A stretch of DNA of 64,000 nt from Trochalopteron elliotii (GCA_024734555.1 JANPWX010000346.1:38588-102587); one strand, 5' to 3'; shown: positions 1 through 12,886, counted from the stretch's first letter. The notes: a model not told the origin generated them from the letters alone. Numbers and translations: made by a program.

Positions 1-2
1 AC

Positions 3-97
3 GGAAGGAAGGAAGGAAGGAAGGAAGGAAGGAAGGAAGGAAGGAAGGAAGGAAGGAAGGAAGGAAGGAAGGAAGGAAGGAAGGAAGGAAGGAAGGA
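3..97. repeat. (GGAA)n microsatellite
   Basis: About 24 near-perfect copies of GGAA open the window; the array may extend beyond position 1. On the MGAT5B sense strand it reads as a polypyrimidine TTCC tract, deep in intron 3. Confidence 0.98.
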
Positions 98-1911
98 TCA
101 AACCATAGTTTTCAGGGGTCCTGGGGAAAGACCATTCCCCAGAGAAATACAACAGAGAGGGAGAAAGGCAGAAAAGTAGAAAACACAGCAGCAGGCTCAG
201 CTCTCCCACGCTCCTCACCCTTGCATGTCAAACTGGCTCCCTCCAAACCCTGGTGACTGTGAGCGAGGGATTTCACGCCTGGGGAGAGGAGCCACAGCTC
301 CCAGCTGAGAGCACTGACAGGTCCCAGTGTTTGTATCTGCTGGGTAACGAGGCCACTACGGGAGCAGCAAATTTCGTGTGAGGCATTAAGGAGGTGACAA
401 GCAGGTTAAGCAGAAGTTACATCAACTATCAGCACAGCGATTTGTCACCCAGGCAGGGAACAGGAAAATAAGGTGTTTAAAGGTGTATCTCCAACGTGAA
501 AAGGTTCTGTGTGCCTCATAGGAGTTTGATGCCTTGTTTTTAGTAACTGGAGCCACCAGGAAGGACAAGGTAAGTGGTTTATTCTGCTCAACAACAGCTC
601 AGCAGAGCAGGAATATCCCACCAGGTAACCCAGCCAGCATGCCAGCACAGACCTTGCCATCCTAGAGGAAAAAAAAATCTCCTTTCTTCCAGCACCACCA
701 GTGCCCAGGGAGCAGCTTTTTGCCTTTTCCCTTCTTGCTTTTTAAATTTTTCCACAGCGACACGCTAAATGCCACCAAAATGTGCTGGCTCCGTGCCAGC
801 AATTGAAACGACACTAAATTACCACAGCTTTTCTAGAACAATTTTTTCCCTGGGACCTTAAAACCGTTTACTACAGCAAATACAGTACTTTTACTCCTAA
901 CCATCAATATTGATTTCGTCTTTATTATTTTCAGATTTATATTTCCCCCGTTGATTAAGATTCAGATCACACTGTGCCTTATAATGCTCTGTATACAGTA
1001 TTCATCTCCTCTCAAAAACTGCTATTAAGATGTATCTTTCCCCACTGACAGATCGTTTGCCATAGAATATAGCTGGAGGTTGGGTTTCCTGACACTTTTT
1101 TATGCATTAATTTGGTTCCCTTCACTTTGCTCTTGTCCCCAACTCCACAGCACCAGCTCGGATTCAGCCTGTTTATCCCTTTACAAGCCACTGTATTTTT
1201 ATTGCCTTTTATAAAAGTGGCATTATGAAAAGATGAATCTCTTTCTCTTTGTGTGTTGTCTTCATAATACAAGCCCTAAACATATTTGCTGGCTCATCCA
1301 ATATTTCTTGCTATTAACTCGTGAAAGCCATGGCTTTGGGAAGACCAATACAGATGGAGAAAAGCAGATGTTCTGAAGATAATACATCAACAAATTTAGC
1401 ATTTGCACAGAGCAGTTTACCAAAGGATTTCCACTTGCTCACATCCAGTGTCTGTGCTGCCATTTACCTCTTTAAATATTTTTTTAAGTTTTGGCCCGAA
1501 GACCCAAAGCAGAGCAGGGCTGGTGCTGAGCTCTCACTGTTTCACTGCTCTGGGGATACAAATCACATCCAGCCCCACAACAGCCTCAGTCTCCAGGACA
1601 GGGAGCTGAAATCCAACACACAGCACTGATGGCCAAGGGAAAAGATCTTTCCCGACCTCCTGGTTCCTGCTGCAGCTTGTGAGGTGTTGCCTGTTAAAAC
1701 AGCTGGGATATCTCCAGGAGAAATAAGCCCCAAGGGCATCTCCAGAGGGTCACCCTGAGGGCTTCAGGCTGCTCTTGCCATCCATCCATCTGTCCCTTCA
1801 TCCCCAACCCCCTCCAGTGGAAAAGACCCAGAGTCACCCAGTCTGTGAAGTCACCAACTCTGTGGCTGGAAAGCTGAGGGGTCCCAGGGATGTGGGGAAA
1901 ATCCCACAGTG
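98..1911. other. MGAT5B intron 3, no recognisable feature
   Basis: Mostly unique, non-coding-looking sequence. The short open frames have no family resemblance. An AT-rich patch lies around 880-1000. No exon resuming after the split Arg109 codon was found on the minus strand. Confidence 0.6.
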
Positions 1912-1917
1912 CTGGAC

Positions 1918-2315
1918 TGTGGGAACTGAAAAAGCAGAGGATTTTCACAGTGTTGCAATAAGCTTACATAGATAGAGGTTGGAAACAGACTTGAATTTTA
2001 GGCCTTGAAATATTTGGAGCATAAAAAGTTTTTGAGCTGCAAAAACTATAGAACAAGCAAGTATTGTATGCTGTAAGGTGTACATGCAGTGTCTAGTGAC
2101 TGGCTTAAGTAGACACTTGTAAGCTTTTAGCATCAGCCTATTGGCTAAAAAACTTTTAAAAGGCCTTGGAACAAAGAGAACTTTGGCTTCTGTTGTTATG
2201 GTGTGAGTTTTACCATCTTTTATGTCTCTGCCTTCACTGAGACTCATAATGAAATGAAGAACTCGTGGAAGGCCTCTCAGTCACCCCGTCCCATTATTGG
2301 TAATTAGATCCAACA
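1918..2315 (+). mobile_element. Solo ERV LTR, family A
   Basis: The 398-bp element starts TGTGGGAACTG and ends ATCCAACA. A second, clearly homologous copy at 23014-23403 has the same ends. Flanks CTGGAC (1912-1917) and CTGGAT (2316-2321) look like a 6-bp target duplication with one change, as for ERVK-type integrase. Orientation is taken from the polypurine tract before the other copy. No internal retroviral sequence adjoins, so this is a recombination-derived solo LTR in intron 3, antisense to the gene. Confidence 0.82.
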
Positions 2316-2321
2316 CTGGAT

Positions 2322-5300
2322 AACTAAAAAAGTCATTTAAATGCCCAAGAAGATGGAGAAATTAAAAGCTTTGTTCCACTAACATAAGAGAATACAAGTA
2401 AAACTCATCCATGCTGGAGGAAAAACACTTTTGGGAGATCCATGCCCTTGTGTGTATCTCCACATCCTCTCTGAGATGCCTTGGATCCAAAAATCCAGAA
2501 GCCAGGACAGCCCATGTGGGAGAAGGCAGAACACAGACCCAGGGGGTTTACTGGGGGGCTGATGCTCTGTCTAAAATTTGTGTCACAGCCCCCTGGCACT
2601 GACTGCCCCAGCACAAGGAGTGCAGCAGGAGAGACAGCAGTGTCCAGGGCAGGTGCCCAGCTCAGGAGGCTCAGCTGTGCTGCTTATATTTACTGGCCTT
2701 GTAATCCTGGATTTAATCCTCATCACTCCAGTGCTGCTCCCCTGAGCTTGGATGAGCAGCCTTGCCTTGGACTGAGCTGCTGGTCCTTGTGCTGGGATGG
2801 GAAGTGCAGGGAGGGCTCCACATCCTGCCCCACTTGGGAAAGGCTCAGATTCCCAGGGAGCAGAGCAAAAGCCCAAAGCTCTGCTGGTAGAAATTTAGAG
2901 TAGCATTAGAGGGAAAAAATTTGAGGGGCTGAGGCACAGGGCTCACTGCTTTGCTCCCCCCTGGCACGGGCTCTGCCAGGTCACTCAGATCCTCAGTGCC
3001 TTTCCTGACAAGCTTTCATTGCTAACACCCAACACGACATTGACAAAAACTAAAAATTCTTGAATCAATCAAAATAAATTTTTGTGTAAAATTCAATCAC
3101 TTTAAAGTAACCAAACCCAAAATAATAAACGTCACTCCAAACCCCATCATCTACAAAAATGCATCATCTTAGTGTAATTATACTAAGATATTAAACAAAG
3201 GCACCTGACTTTGCACATGTGGGAAGGCCCACACCACTGAGAAGTGGGTTTATTCTTCACAGGCTGCTCCTGCCAGTCAACTGGATGAGAAATTAAAATA
3301 AAATAAAAATATTTTTAAAAAATCAGAGGACAGCATTTGCTCCCAGTGTAATTTCTGGGGTCTCTGGACATCCCAATATTTTCCACCTCAGGGTGACACA
3401 AACACCTGAGTAAAGACCTGAGTTCACTCTGGCCATGTCTGTGCTCACTGGGAATTCACCCTGGGAAAATATCCCAGAGAATGACTTGGGATGGGAGCAT
3501 TCCTTGGAAACTCCTTTGAAGCAAATACCAGATGATGCATGGGCAGAGCCTGATTGAACTGCTCCAGCACCAAGTTACATAATAAATCACATAATAAATA
3601 CAGGAGCATTTAGCTCACTAAACTACCTCCATTTATTTTCATTTCAGTTGATTGTGGGTGATATTTCTCACACAAAGACTTTTCCAAGAGACCCTGAGCT
3701 AACCCCAAGCCCACAGCTGCACACCCCAGGGGAGGACACTGACATTTCAGTGAGCTGGCAAGAAACTTCATGAAAAAAAATGATGGAAACCAGCCTTCCA
3801 ACCAAACCCTGTAGCTCACCAGCACAGCCAGCAGAGTATAACCAATATAACCAGTATAACACCATTAATTAAAATATTTTATCAACACTATAAAGTGCTT
3901 TGAGATCTTCCCCAAGCAGAATATGAAGCTGAAGCCACAAGCCCAAACCTTTATTTTCCTGCTGACCCTCAGAGCCACAGCCCCAGGCAGCTGTGGGTTT
4001 ATTTATGGGAACACAAGGGATCATGAAAAGGAGGGTTATGGGATCACCACTTTGTGGGGCATAAATCAGACATATTTATCTACAGGCTTGGGTAACCTGA
4101 TGCAGGCTGGGAGAAACCACCTTCAGACAGCTGGGAAGGCACTGGCAGCCTCACTGTCTGTACTAGGAGGGACCTGCCTAAAAATGAGACCAAACTCACC
4201 AGTTTTGATCAGAATCCTTGGGGCAGAGGATCCCCTGGGGCAAGATGCATTCCTCAGCCCCCCATTTCCTTTGCCAGCTGTGTGTTTGGTGCTCTCATGC
4301 TCTGTTTAATTTTAGCAGGGATATTTTGGCAGGTTTTGTTTCCACTGCCAGCACTACACCCTCCCCAGACACCCCTGAGTCCATCCCTCTGTTTGCTCCC
4401 AGCTGCTCCAAATTCAGGGAATCTAATGGAGGTTAACAGGCTCTGATTTTCCCTGGAGGGTAAAGCAGACACACAGGTTGGGTAAAGGCAGGCCCACATC
4501 CCCAGTGCCCCATCCCCCTGCCCCACCCAAGGCAAAACCAACCACGGGACAAAACCACCAGTGACTGCAGATCTCATTCACCAAGAAGCCTCATTTGCCA
4601 GCCCTGTGATAAAGGAGCCCACAGTGTGTCAATGATTTGGCATAATATAAAATAAAAAATTAAATATAATAAACTAAAAAAATAAATTAAAACAAGCCAA
4701 ATAAACAGAAGGCAAAGCCTATTGTAGAATTAAGTTCAGAAAATTAAGCAGGAGATGCTGGGGGAGGTGCCAGCCTGGGAGCAGGAGGGGAGGGTGTGAG
4801 TGACCTGGGCATACCTTGGCACCTGCCTTATCACCATGCTGGTGGTGCCCAGCACCATTGGGCTGTGGGGCTCTTCCATGAGGGCACAGCCCTTCTGGAA
4901 GTGTGGGATGCATGGGTGGATCCTGCTCACCTGCTAGCAACACCCTCCCTGCTCTGCCTTAGAGAGAAAAGCAATTTATCTCAGCTCTCCAGGCCTGAAT
5001 CCCCCCATTTATGTCCTCTCCTGAGCCTGATGGGGTCTCCAGACAGGCAGTGAGGCTCACACTGTGCCCATCCCCTCCAAGTAACACTGAAATCACCCAG
5101 GGCCAGGCTGGAGACATCCTCAGGAGCTGGCAAGAAACAACTCCTCACCTCAGAATGGAATGGGCTGTGGGAGCTGTGAGGAAGGTGAGTGCTGGAGAGG
5201 AAGGCTCCTGTCTCCTGATGCACCCCTGCTCCTGCAGCAGAGCTCAGCTCAGCAGAACAACACCCAGCAAAGCCAGGCTGGACCACAGGATGGGTCTGAC

Positions 5301-8300
5301 CTTCCCTGGGTTGCTCTGAACAGTTTTCACACCCTCCCTTTGCTGCAGCCCCCACTGAGCCCCTCAGTTTGCCAAGGAGATGGGGAGGTGAAGCACAGAG
5401 GCATCCAAGACTGCTCCAGGCTCACCTGGGCAGCAGGAGACCACAGCATCTGGCAGTGGTTTCACTGCAGCCAGCTCACCAGCAGCAACAATTCAGGAAT
5501 TAATAGAGCCAGGCTGGCAGGATGCAGGAACATCATCCATTTAGTGTCATATTGCGAGACTTTTAATTACTTGGGGAATATGGAGTCATGTAATGATTAC
5601 AAGAACAAATACTTAAAGTGTGTGGAAATTAACTGAGCCTTGGCAGTAATTAAGCTTGGAGATTAATCAGTCGTTAGCAAATAACACCCTTTGCAGGATA
5701 ACCACCATGTGGGGGAGAGGGATGGTCAGGGATGCCAGTGCTGCAGACCCCAGCCTTCCCCTGTGCCGTGTCCCTGTGGGATGAGGTGGGTAGGGGCAGC
5801 CCAGCCCCTGGGAAAGGGCTTCTCCAGGCCCCAACACTGCTGGGTTATAGTGTCAACTTGGGTCAGCCACTTCAAACCCTCTCCTCCCCTCTTTCCCGAG
5901 CACTTTTCAGCAAGAGATCAACACTTCCCCTGGAAACTAATGTTTCCCTTGCCCAGTAAACAGCTCTCCAGGAGGCTTCCATAAGTACTCCTAATTTCCT
6001 TCCCCTCTGCTGATTTACGAGGGTTGCATTCAATTAACAGCAGTATTGATTTTCCCGCAGCTGACTGGCAGGCTGCTCGCCCTCGTTAGGGAACCCATCC
6101 TTCCCTTCCCAGCATGGGCAGGGTGCAGGGAGGATTCATGGGCAGCAGGGAGCCCAGGCAGGGCTGGAGAAGGGATCCAGCACCACCTGGGCTTCACAGG
6201 TGCAGCCTGTGTCCTTCTCCTAGCGTGACATCCCACAAAAGCTTTGGGCAGCTCTTCTAAGAGGAAGAAACTTGGAGTGGGGCATTTGGGTTTTCCAAGA
6301 ATTTCCAAGGGGCTGGTGAGCTGGAAATGGAGGCACCTGAGGAATATTTGATCAGACAGCCCCTATGGAGCAAGAAAGATTTTGGAGCAATGTTCAGCTT
6401 GGGAAGCTGGGAGGCTTTCCAAGGCAGGACAGTAATTCCACCCTGTGTATACAGACTTTTCCTTGCACTTTCCAAGGGGTAAAGCCACCCCAAGCCTGTG
6501 CTGGAGAGGTGCAGTGCTCACAGGTTAGTCCATAAAGCTCAGCAAAGACTTCACCTCCTCCCTCTGAGCCTGGGCTCTGCAAAACCCAGCCCTCCTGATT
6601 CCATTGGAGATCCAGCCTTAAGCAGGAGAGCACTTTGTAAAAACAAGAATTAATCCACTTTTGGGCAACTGGAACCGCAGAGCCCCCGCTGGCAGCCGTG
6701 CCAAGCAGGAACTCTTTGAAGATTGAAATCCCTTTGAAATTAGCACCCTTTAATTGTATTATCTTTCCCTGACAGCCTCAAGTCGGTCACTGGTGATCAA
6801 AGAGCCAGAGACAGGGAGGGAAGGAGACAAGCCCTTGGTGGAATCCCGGGATCCCAATGAGGAGCAGCACCCGGGTGTCTCTGTGGGGCTGATCGGGGTC
6901 CTGGTGCAGCTGGAGGTGCCCAAACCTCAGCACAGAGGTCCCCAGGACTGCAGCTGGCTCCCCTCAAAGGGACAGGGACCTCAGCACACAGACTCCACAG
7001 GGTTTCACACCAGCTGCTTTTGGATTCCCCTGGGACGCTCTGCTCAGCTCCAGAGGGCACCCAAAGCTGTGGGATCAGCACAGAGCCAGGCTCTGCTCAG
7101 ACACTTCCAGCTGCCCTCAAAGGGCAGCAGGGACCAGGATAAGCCAAGAAATGTCACCCTGGATGTGGCAGCAGAGGTGAGGCCACACAAACCAGCTGAG
7201 ACCCAGGAGAGTTGTAACACCTCCAACACATCCACATCCCCTCTGGCCACAGCCCTCAGCCAGACCCAGGGCTGCAGGGAAGGCAGGGAGAGCTCAGGAA
7301 ATGCTCCCCAAGTGTTGGCAAATGCTGCCACTGCTCCATTAGGGACTGTCACAGCAAAATCTCACCCACAAGAAACTCCCCCATGGTGGCTGCTTCACCT
7401 GCAGATGCTCTGCCCCATGACCAGAACCAGATCTCCAGAGGCCAAGTGAGAACAAGGAGAGGAGAAAGATGGGTTTGGCTGCAGAATCAAGTGAAGAGAA
7501 TTGATTTGTCTTTAGGGGTGATTTATAAGGAGCAAAAGGTGATAAATTTGTTGCCCCTGACTTTCCATTCCTGAAAATTAAGACATCTGTAATCTCAACC
7601 ACTCAGGCCCATCTGAGCACACACAAAACCTGAGGCTCATTTGATGTGGGTCCATCAGCTCCCATCCTCTCTGGTCTCTCCAGGTGATGGTCCCNCTGAT
7701 CTCATTCTTTGGGTACCAGCCAGCCTCAGAATGACAAAATCCCCAGCACCTACCATGGCTGAGGCAAATTATATTTTCTCAGTGGTGGAAATGATGCTAC
7801 ATAAAAGGCAGGACCAAGCACTCCACGGCTGCCTGTGCAGCTCCAGCTCAGGTGTGCAGGTACTGTGGCAGAGCTCAGCCTTTAATTACAGGCTCACTTA
7901 CTCTGTTTTCCACTATAGGCACAAAAGAGGCTCGTGAGGAAAGCGAGGGAGAGGGATGGAAATGCTGATGGGAACAGGGAAAAGCACGGTGGTGGCAGGA
8001 GGTAGAGGTGGGAATGTTATGTGGGATCCAGCAGGATGCACCACAGCTCCTGTGCTGTCAGCACAGAACAGGGCAGGGGTGACCCCTGCATGTCACATCC
8101 CTGCCATCCACCTCTCCTGTGTCACCCGAGGCTCCACCTGAGCCAAATCCACACTGGCATCTTTTCCACACTGTCAGGTTTGTCTCAAGTGCTGCCCCTG
8201 TGGTTTTCCATCTCTGCTCCCCCACCACCAGTTACCATTTTGCAGCTCTTGGCCTGACACTCAAATTAGTATCAATGAATGTTTAAAGGCTCCCAGAGCA

Positions 8301-8645
8301 CAGGGAAATGTCTCTTTAGTGAATCAGTGTGCCACGACAGGAAGGTCTGATGGCATCTCTCACGCTGCCAGCTGAGATGTGCATCACAGGCAGCCAGAGA
8401 ATCATTTTAATTCCTTCTGCACATTTTAAACCTTGCCCATCTCCAAGGCTGAGCACATCAGCCCTGGATTCCAAACGACCACTGGCTCCATCTGAGGAGT
8501 ACAGGCACAGAGCAAGAGTTCCTGAGCTCAGGGAGCACATCCCACACACCAGGTGCTGCTCCAGCCCTGAGCAAGTCCCACCTTCAGCTGCACCACAGCA
8601 CAGCAGTGCAGACACTGCCACACTTGCAGCTGCTTCAGGAAATCA
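2322..8645. other. MGAT5B intron 3, largely unique sequence
   Basis: No exon or intact element recognised. AT-rich low-complexity patches lie at 3290-3330 and 4640-4700. An AT-rich block with several TAATTA-like sites lies near 5480-5690 and could be regulatory. One N is at 7695. The 231-codon plus-strand open frame at 6754-7449 resembles no family and is taken as chance. Confidence 0.55.
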
Positions 8646-8800
8646 TGGAATCATAGAACACCCCAAGTTAGAAGAAACCCATAAGGATCACTGAGTCCAA
8701 CTCCTGGCCCTGCACAGGACAGCCCCAAAAATCAGACAGTGTGCCTGAGAGCATAGTGCAAATGCTTCTTGAACCCTGGCAAGCATGGGGCTATGACCAC
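8646..8800 (-). mobile_element. CR1 LINE 3' fragment
   Basis: Read on the minus strand this ends in the CR1 tail with its ATTCTATGATTCC-type repeat. On the plus strand GGAATCATAGAAC is followed by a stretch with GAGTCCAACTCCTGGCCCTG and then CTTCTTGAACCCTGG, all typical of the avian CR1 3' end. It is 5'-truncated. The outer limit near 8800 is approximate. It lies about 200 bp past exon 3 in the direction of transcription. Confidence 0.85.
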
Positions 8801-8996
8801 TAATCCTAAAAATCACAGTCAGTTCAGAAATCTCAAAAGAAAAGGTTCCAGATATGGCAAATGAAACTAAAAAAGATCTCCCCAAGCCCCAGAGCCCTTT
8901 GGGGCCTGCCACCCTCACAGAGCAGCTCAGGACATTGGGGTGTTCTGCTCCTGCAAAGCCCCCACACCCAGAGCTGCCCCACAGGGTCTGACTAAC

Positions 8997-9141
8997 CTGT
9001 CCAGAGGGAATCGTGCTTCATCCCCTTTGTGGAAGTCAGTGCTGTTCTCCAGCCTGGCCAGGATGTCCATCCTCTTCATCAGCATCTCCAGCATGTCGCT
9101 CATCCTCCGCAGCACCCCTCGGGACTCGAGTGCTCCCATCA
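8997..9141 (-). CDS. MGAT5B: MGAT5B coding exon 3 (lumenal stem)
   Basis: The 145-bp exon completes Val61, encodes Met62 to Asp108 and ends with two bases of Arg109. It covers the stem: a Met/Leu-rich, probably helical stretch (residues 69-92, with MSDMLEMLMKRMDILARLE) that resembles the MSDLLELMVKRMD region of mammalian MGAT5B. An N-glycosylation sequon follows (Asn93-Ser94-Thr95), then a charged segment ending FPLD. The acceptor is GTGTGCTGCAG at 9142, phase 1. The donor is GACAG/GTTAGT at 8997/8996, phase 2. Read-through past the donor gives a longer open frame that should be ignored. A same-sense ERVL-type LTR ends 31 bp upstream of the acceptor, and a CR1 tail begins about 200 bp past the donor. 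Confidence 0.95.
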
Positions 9142-9172
9142 CTGCAGCACACAGAGAGCAATAAAAATGTAT

Positions 9173-9790
9173 TGTCCTGGTTTAGGGCAAATTTGGGAGG
9201 AAACCTCTGAATGGGGTTCCTCTGGAGAGCAAACCCAAACAGCCCCTCCTCCCCCAGCCGGTCTGGGAAAAGAACTTCCTCAGAGAAAAGTGGAAAAAAC
9301 TATTTATTTAACAAACAAAATGCCCACAAGCATAAAGAATGAATAATATGAAACAATAAAACCTCTCACTGCTCCAAAGAGAGATGGCAAAACTGAGAGT
9401 CCGTGCCAGGAGTTAGCTCAGCTCCCTCAGTCTCTTGTCAGTCCCTTCAGTCCTGGAAAATGCCAAGCTCCAGGCCCAGTGGGCCACAGGCACAAGATCC
9501 CAGTGCTCCTCTGGGTTTTTTCAGTCCAGAGCAGATTTAAACAGTCCCAAGAAAAAAAGGGAAAAAAACAGTCTGGGAAGCTTCTTTGCCTCAGCTAGCT
9601 AGACTAACAAAAGGGAAAAAAAATCCTCTCTCTCTGGCCACTGTCCATGCATCTGACAAACACACACACAGTCCCAAGGACAAAGACACAGCCACGGCTG
9701 GCACTGACAGAGCCCACCCATGGCACCCCCTGCCCACCCTCCAGCCCCACAGCTGCCCCTGCTCCTGTGCTCCCCAGCCCCACAGGTGGG
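9173..9790 (-). mobile_element. ERVL-type LTR 31 bp upstream of exon 3
   Basis: The plus-strand text starts TGTCCTGGTTTAGGGCAAAT and is homologous along several hundred bases to the complete LTR at 40310-40956. On the minus strand it therefore ends CCAGGACA and contains an AATAAA signal (9308-9303). It runs in the same sense as MGAT5B. Similarity is clear to about 9680. The far end near 9790 is estimated from the length of the other copy, and I could not confirm a target duplication. Confidence 0.75.
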
Positions 9791-10650
9791 CTTGGTGCTG
9801 TATGGACCATCTCAGTGCCCCCCTGTCCCCAGTGTCCCCTCCCTGGCTCAGCCCCATCGTCCTGCCCAAATCCAGCTGGGATCCTCCACCTCAGGGTAGC
9901 CAGTGGTTATCTCAGCCCTGGATCCAGCCTCTTCACCAGGCATGAACTCCTGACTTATCCACCTGATCCAGCCTGTCCCGAGGGCTTATGGCAAACTGAC
10001 TTTATTCCCAAGCACCAACCAACCAGTCTTTCATTTGACACTTCTATTTTTCACTCTCCACCTCAGCCAGCATCCTGCCTTTGACAGTAGCCTGCAGGGA
10101 ATGCTTAAGGAAAAACAGGGGAAACTAACCAAGGAGGTGATCCTCCCCCAACACATCCTCCCAGCAGCACCAGATTTTCCTGTTACAGAAAGGAAGAAAT
10201 TTTCCGCCCAAATCTGCAACGGGGTGGGTGACCCAGCACTGGAATGCACCAATCTCAGAAACCACCCCCAGCAGGGAAGGCCCCCAATTCCCAGGCCTAT
10301 TTAACACAGTTTCCTATGGGTTTGCATGGCACTGACCTGCTGCCACATGGAAAGCACAGGGGGATCCAGGAGCTCCTGGCTCCCAGCTTGATTTGCCATC
10401 TAGTGACAGGCAGCCTGAGCCTGGAGCCAGGGAACAGAAAATAAAGCTCCTGTTTCATCTCAGCTCGGCTCATTTCACGTTGGTAATAACTTAATCAGTG
10501 CATAATCCCCTGAACCTCTCCCGTTTAGCTTATCTCTGCCGTTCCACTCACATGTGCTTTCCAAGAGGCAGCACATATTTAATTTAGGGAGCAGCAGGAG
10601 CCGGGGGGGCAGTGCTGGAAAGGAGAGCAGCTGCCAGACATCCTGGGTGG

Positions 10651-10746
10651 CCACCAGGTGGTTATCAGGTGGCCATCAGGTGGCTATCAGGTGGCTATCA
10701 GGTGGTTATCAGGTGGCTATCAGGTGGTTATCAGGTGGCCATGAGG
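10651..10746. repeat. 11-bp minisatellite
   Basis: About eight tandem copies of an 11-bp unit of form CAGGTGGYYAT, varying at two pyrimidine positions (TT, CC, CT). It lies in intron 2. Each unit carries CAGGTGG, an E-box-like core that also resembles a splice donor (AG/GTGG). Confidence 0.9.
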
Positions 10747-12860
10747 TCTTAGGGACACCTCATGCACCTCCAAAGAGATGCACGACCAATCTTGCAAAGC
10801 CAGAGGGAGTTTGGGATCCCCTACCCTGGCGCTGCCAGGGCAGTGGGATGGATCAGGGCATCCCAATGGCATCGTGTGCCAGGGACAGCCCTGGCATGGG
10901 CTTCTCCTTGCCACAGGAGCTGAGTGAGCGTGTGAAACAGCACAGGGGGCTCAGTGTGGAGTCTGGGTGGTTTGGGGGTTCAGATGAGAGCAGGGCATGG
11001 TCTTGGAGGGATCAGGGGCACCGTGACAGCCCCAGCTCCATCCCCATTCCCCATTCTTCAGCCACAGCTCCCAGGGGTTGGGAAAGCTGCTTCCCAGGGA
11101 GGGCTGCATTGGCACTGCAGCTGAACTGGAGGCTCCAGCCCCTCACACTCCCCTGGCAGGTTCTCACCCCGGCTGGGATAACACGGGATGGCTGTGGCTC
11201 TGTCAGATGCACAGCACACCAGCACAGGGTGAGGAGCCAACCTTTCACCCCTCCAAGGAGCTGACACTGGGCCAGCCAGACCTCGCCAAAGGCTGCCTTC
11301 CACACTTGGCTGAGATTATCAGCAGCACATTATTTTTCCTGACACTATCTAACAAAACAGAAGAAACATTGAGAGCAAAAGCAATTCCTCAAGAAAAAAA
11401 AAAAGAGGACAAACCACCATTCATGGAGATTGAAACTGGGCTCTTCCCCAAACATTCCCTCAGTTCCAAGGCAAGAAGTCAGTGATTTCTGCTTGAATCA
11501 GTGGGTGCCCAAGGTCCTGTGCAGCCCCAGACCTCCCTGGGTGTGTTTGGGAACACAGGAGCCACCTGTGCCCATCCCACCAGGAAGGTCACCCTGTCCC
11601 CCTGGGTGATATAAAAGTCACAGCCTGTCCAACTGAAGAGCAGCAGCACTAATGAGCCTGCAATTAATAGATGCTGTGGGGGTAAAAAAGTGGAATCCTG
11701 GAACCTGGAGCTCTGTTTTGATAAGGGCTGCCCCAAACACAGCTGAGCAAATTGAGAAAAGGCACAGCCAGGAAGGAAATAGAAGAGCTCTGACATGGGG
11801 TTAAATCAGAAAATCCACTTTAGTTATTTGTCCATAGACTGAGCCCATCCCAGTAACATCCCTCCCACAGCTGGGCTGTGTTCATGGGTCGCAGCCCCCA
11901 ACACCCTCTGTCCATCCCAGGACTGACCATCCCCAAAATGGGGATTTCTACTCAGAATTTGCTCCTGCTCTGACATCCCAGCATGGCCAGCAGGTCACAG
12001 CTTAGACCTTCAACTCAGGTTTTGAGTGAGAGAGTGATTACCAATCCCTCTTGGATGCTCCTGTGCTGCAGTGGGTGAGGCTGGAGGTCAGGAAAAGCAC
12101 CTGACCCAACCCTACAGCTGGCCAGAAAGGCTGAAAGATCAACCACCAGATTCCCATGGGCAGAGCCCATCCAGGCCTGGGGGTTTGGATCCCAGCTTGT
12201 TTGGGGGGTCAGGTTTTGATGGTTTGCTAAGAAGACACAAGGATTGGGAAGGGAAAGGCAATGGAGGTGGAGATTTCCTGGCAGGCCAGACAAGGACACC
12301 TGCCCCAAGCCTTCATCACAGAAGCACAGCTGACAAGACACCTCTGCTCCTAAATCACTAATGAGGGACAGGGATATTCCCACCAGGCCACAAATCCATT
12401 TATTTCCCTGTGAATCCCAGAAAAGCCAGCAGCAACTGGAGGCTGCACCCCACCACCAGCCTGGCCCCTGACATTCCCACTGGCTCCTCTAAATTTCCCT
12501 GAGCCCTCCCCTCCTTTCACTGCCACCATCCAATTCCCAGCTGCTTTTGAGCCATTGCAGGATGCTTTCCAACAGCAAAGCTCTGAGCTCTGAGCTTTGC
12601 TGTCAACAGTGAGCCGAGATATTCCTTCTCAAATAAAGAAATCTAAAAAAAATTCCCAAATACTAACTAAAAATAGTAGTAATTTAAAAAAAAAAAAAAA
12701 TCCCAGCTTTCCCTGCATTATCTTTTGGGGCAGCCTGCCAGAAAGCAGAGCTGTGGCAGGACACATCTCCCCCAGCCCTCCACTGGCACTGGGAGATGAA
12801 GTTGAAGCTCTTCCGCATCCACACCTCTCTCTTTCTGTTCCTGTCCCCCTGTTTCTGGTC

Positions 12861-12886
12861 TTTGTTGTTGTTGTTGTTGTTGTTTT
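12861..12886. repeat. (GTT)n microsatellite
   Basis: About eight copies of TTG ending in a T run, in intron 2. Confidence 0.9.

Noticed and set aside
6754..7449. 231-codon plus-strand open frame in intron 3
   Set aside because: No family resemblance, overlapped by open frames on the other strand, and typical of stop-poor avian intron sequence.
1..8996. MGAT5B exon 4
   Set aside because: I searched the minus strand for the expected continuation after Arg109 and saw none. Intron 3 seems to extend past the window.
10651..10746. CRISPR-like array
   Set aside because: Units are contiguous 11-mers without spacers, in a vertebrate intron.
10554..11264. 236-codon open frame with a repeated peptide
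   Set aside because: The repeat is the 11-bp minisatellite read in three frames; an 11-bp period is not a codon multiple.
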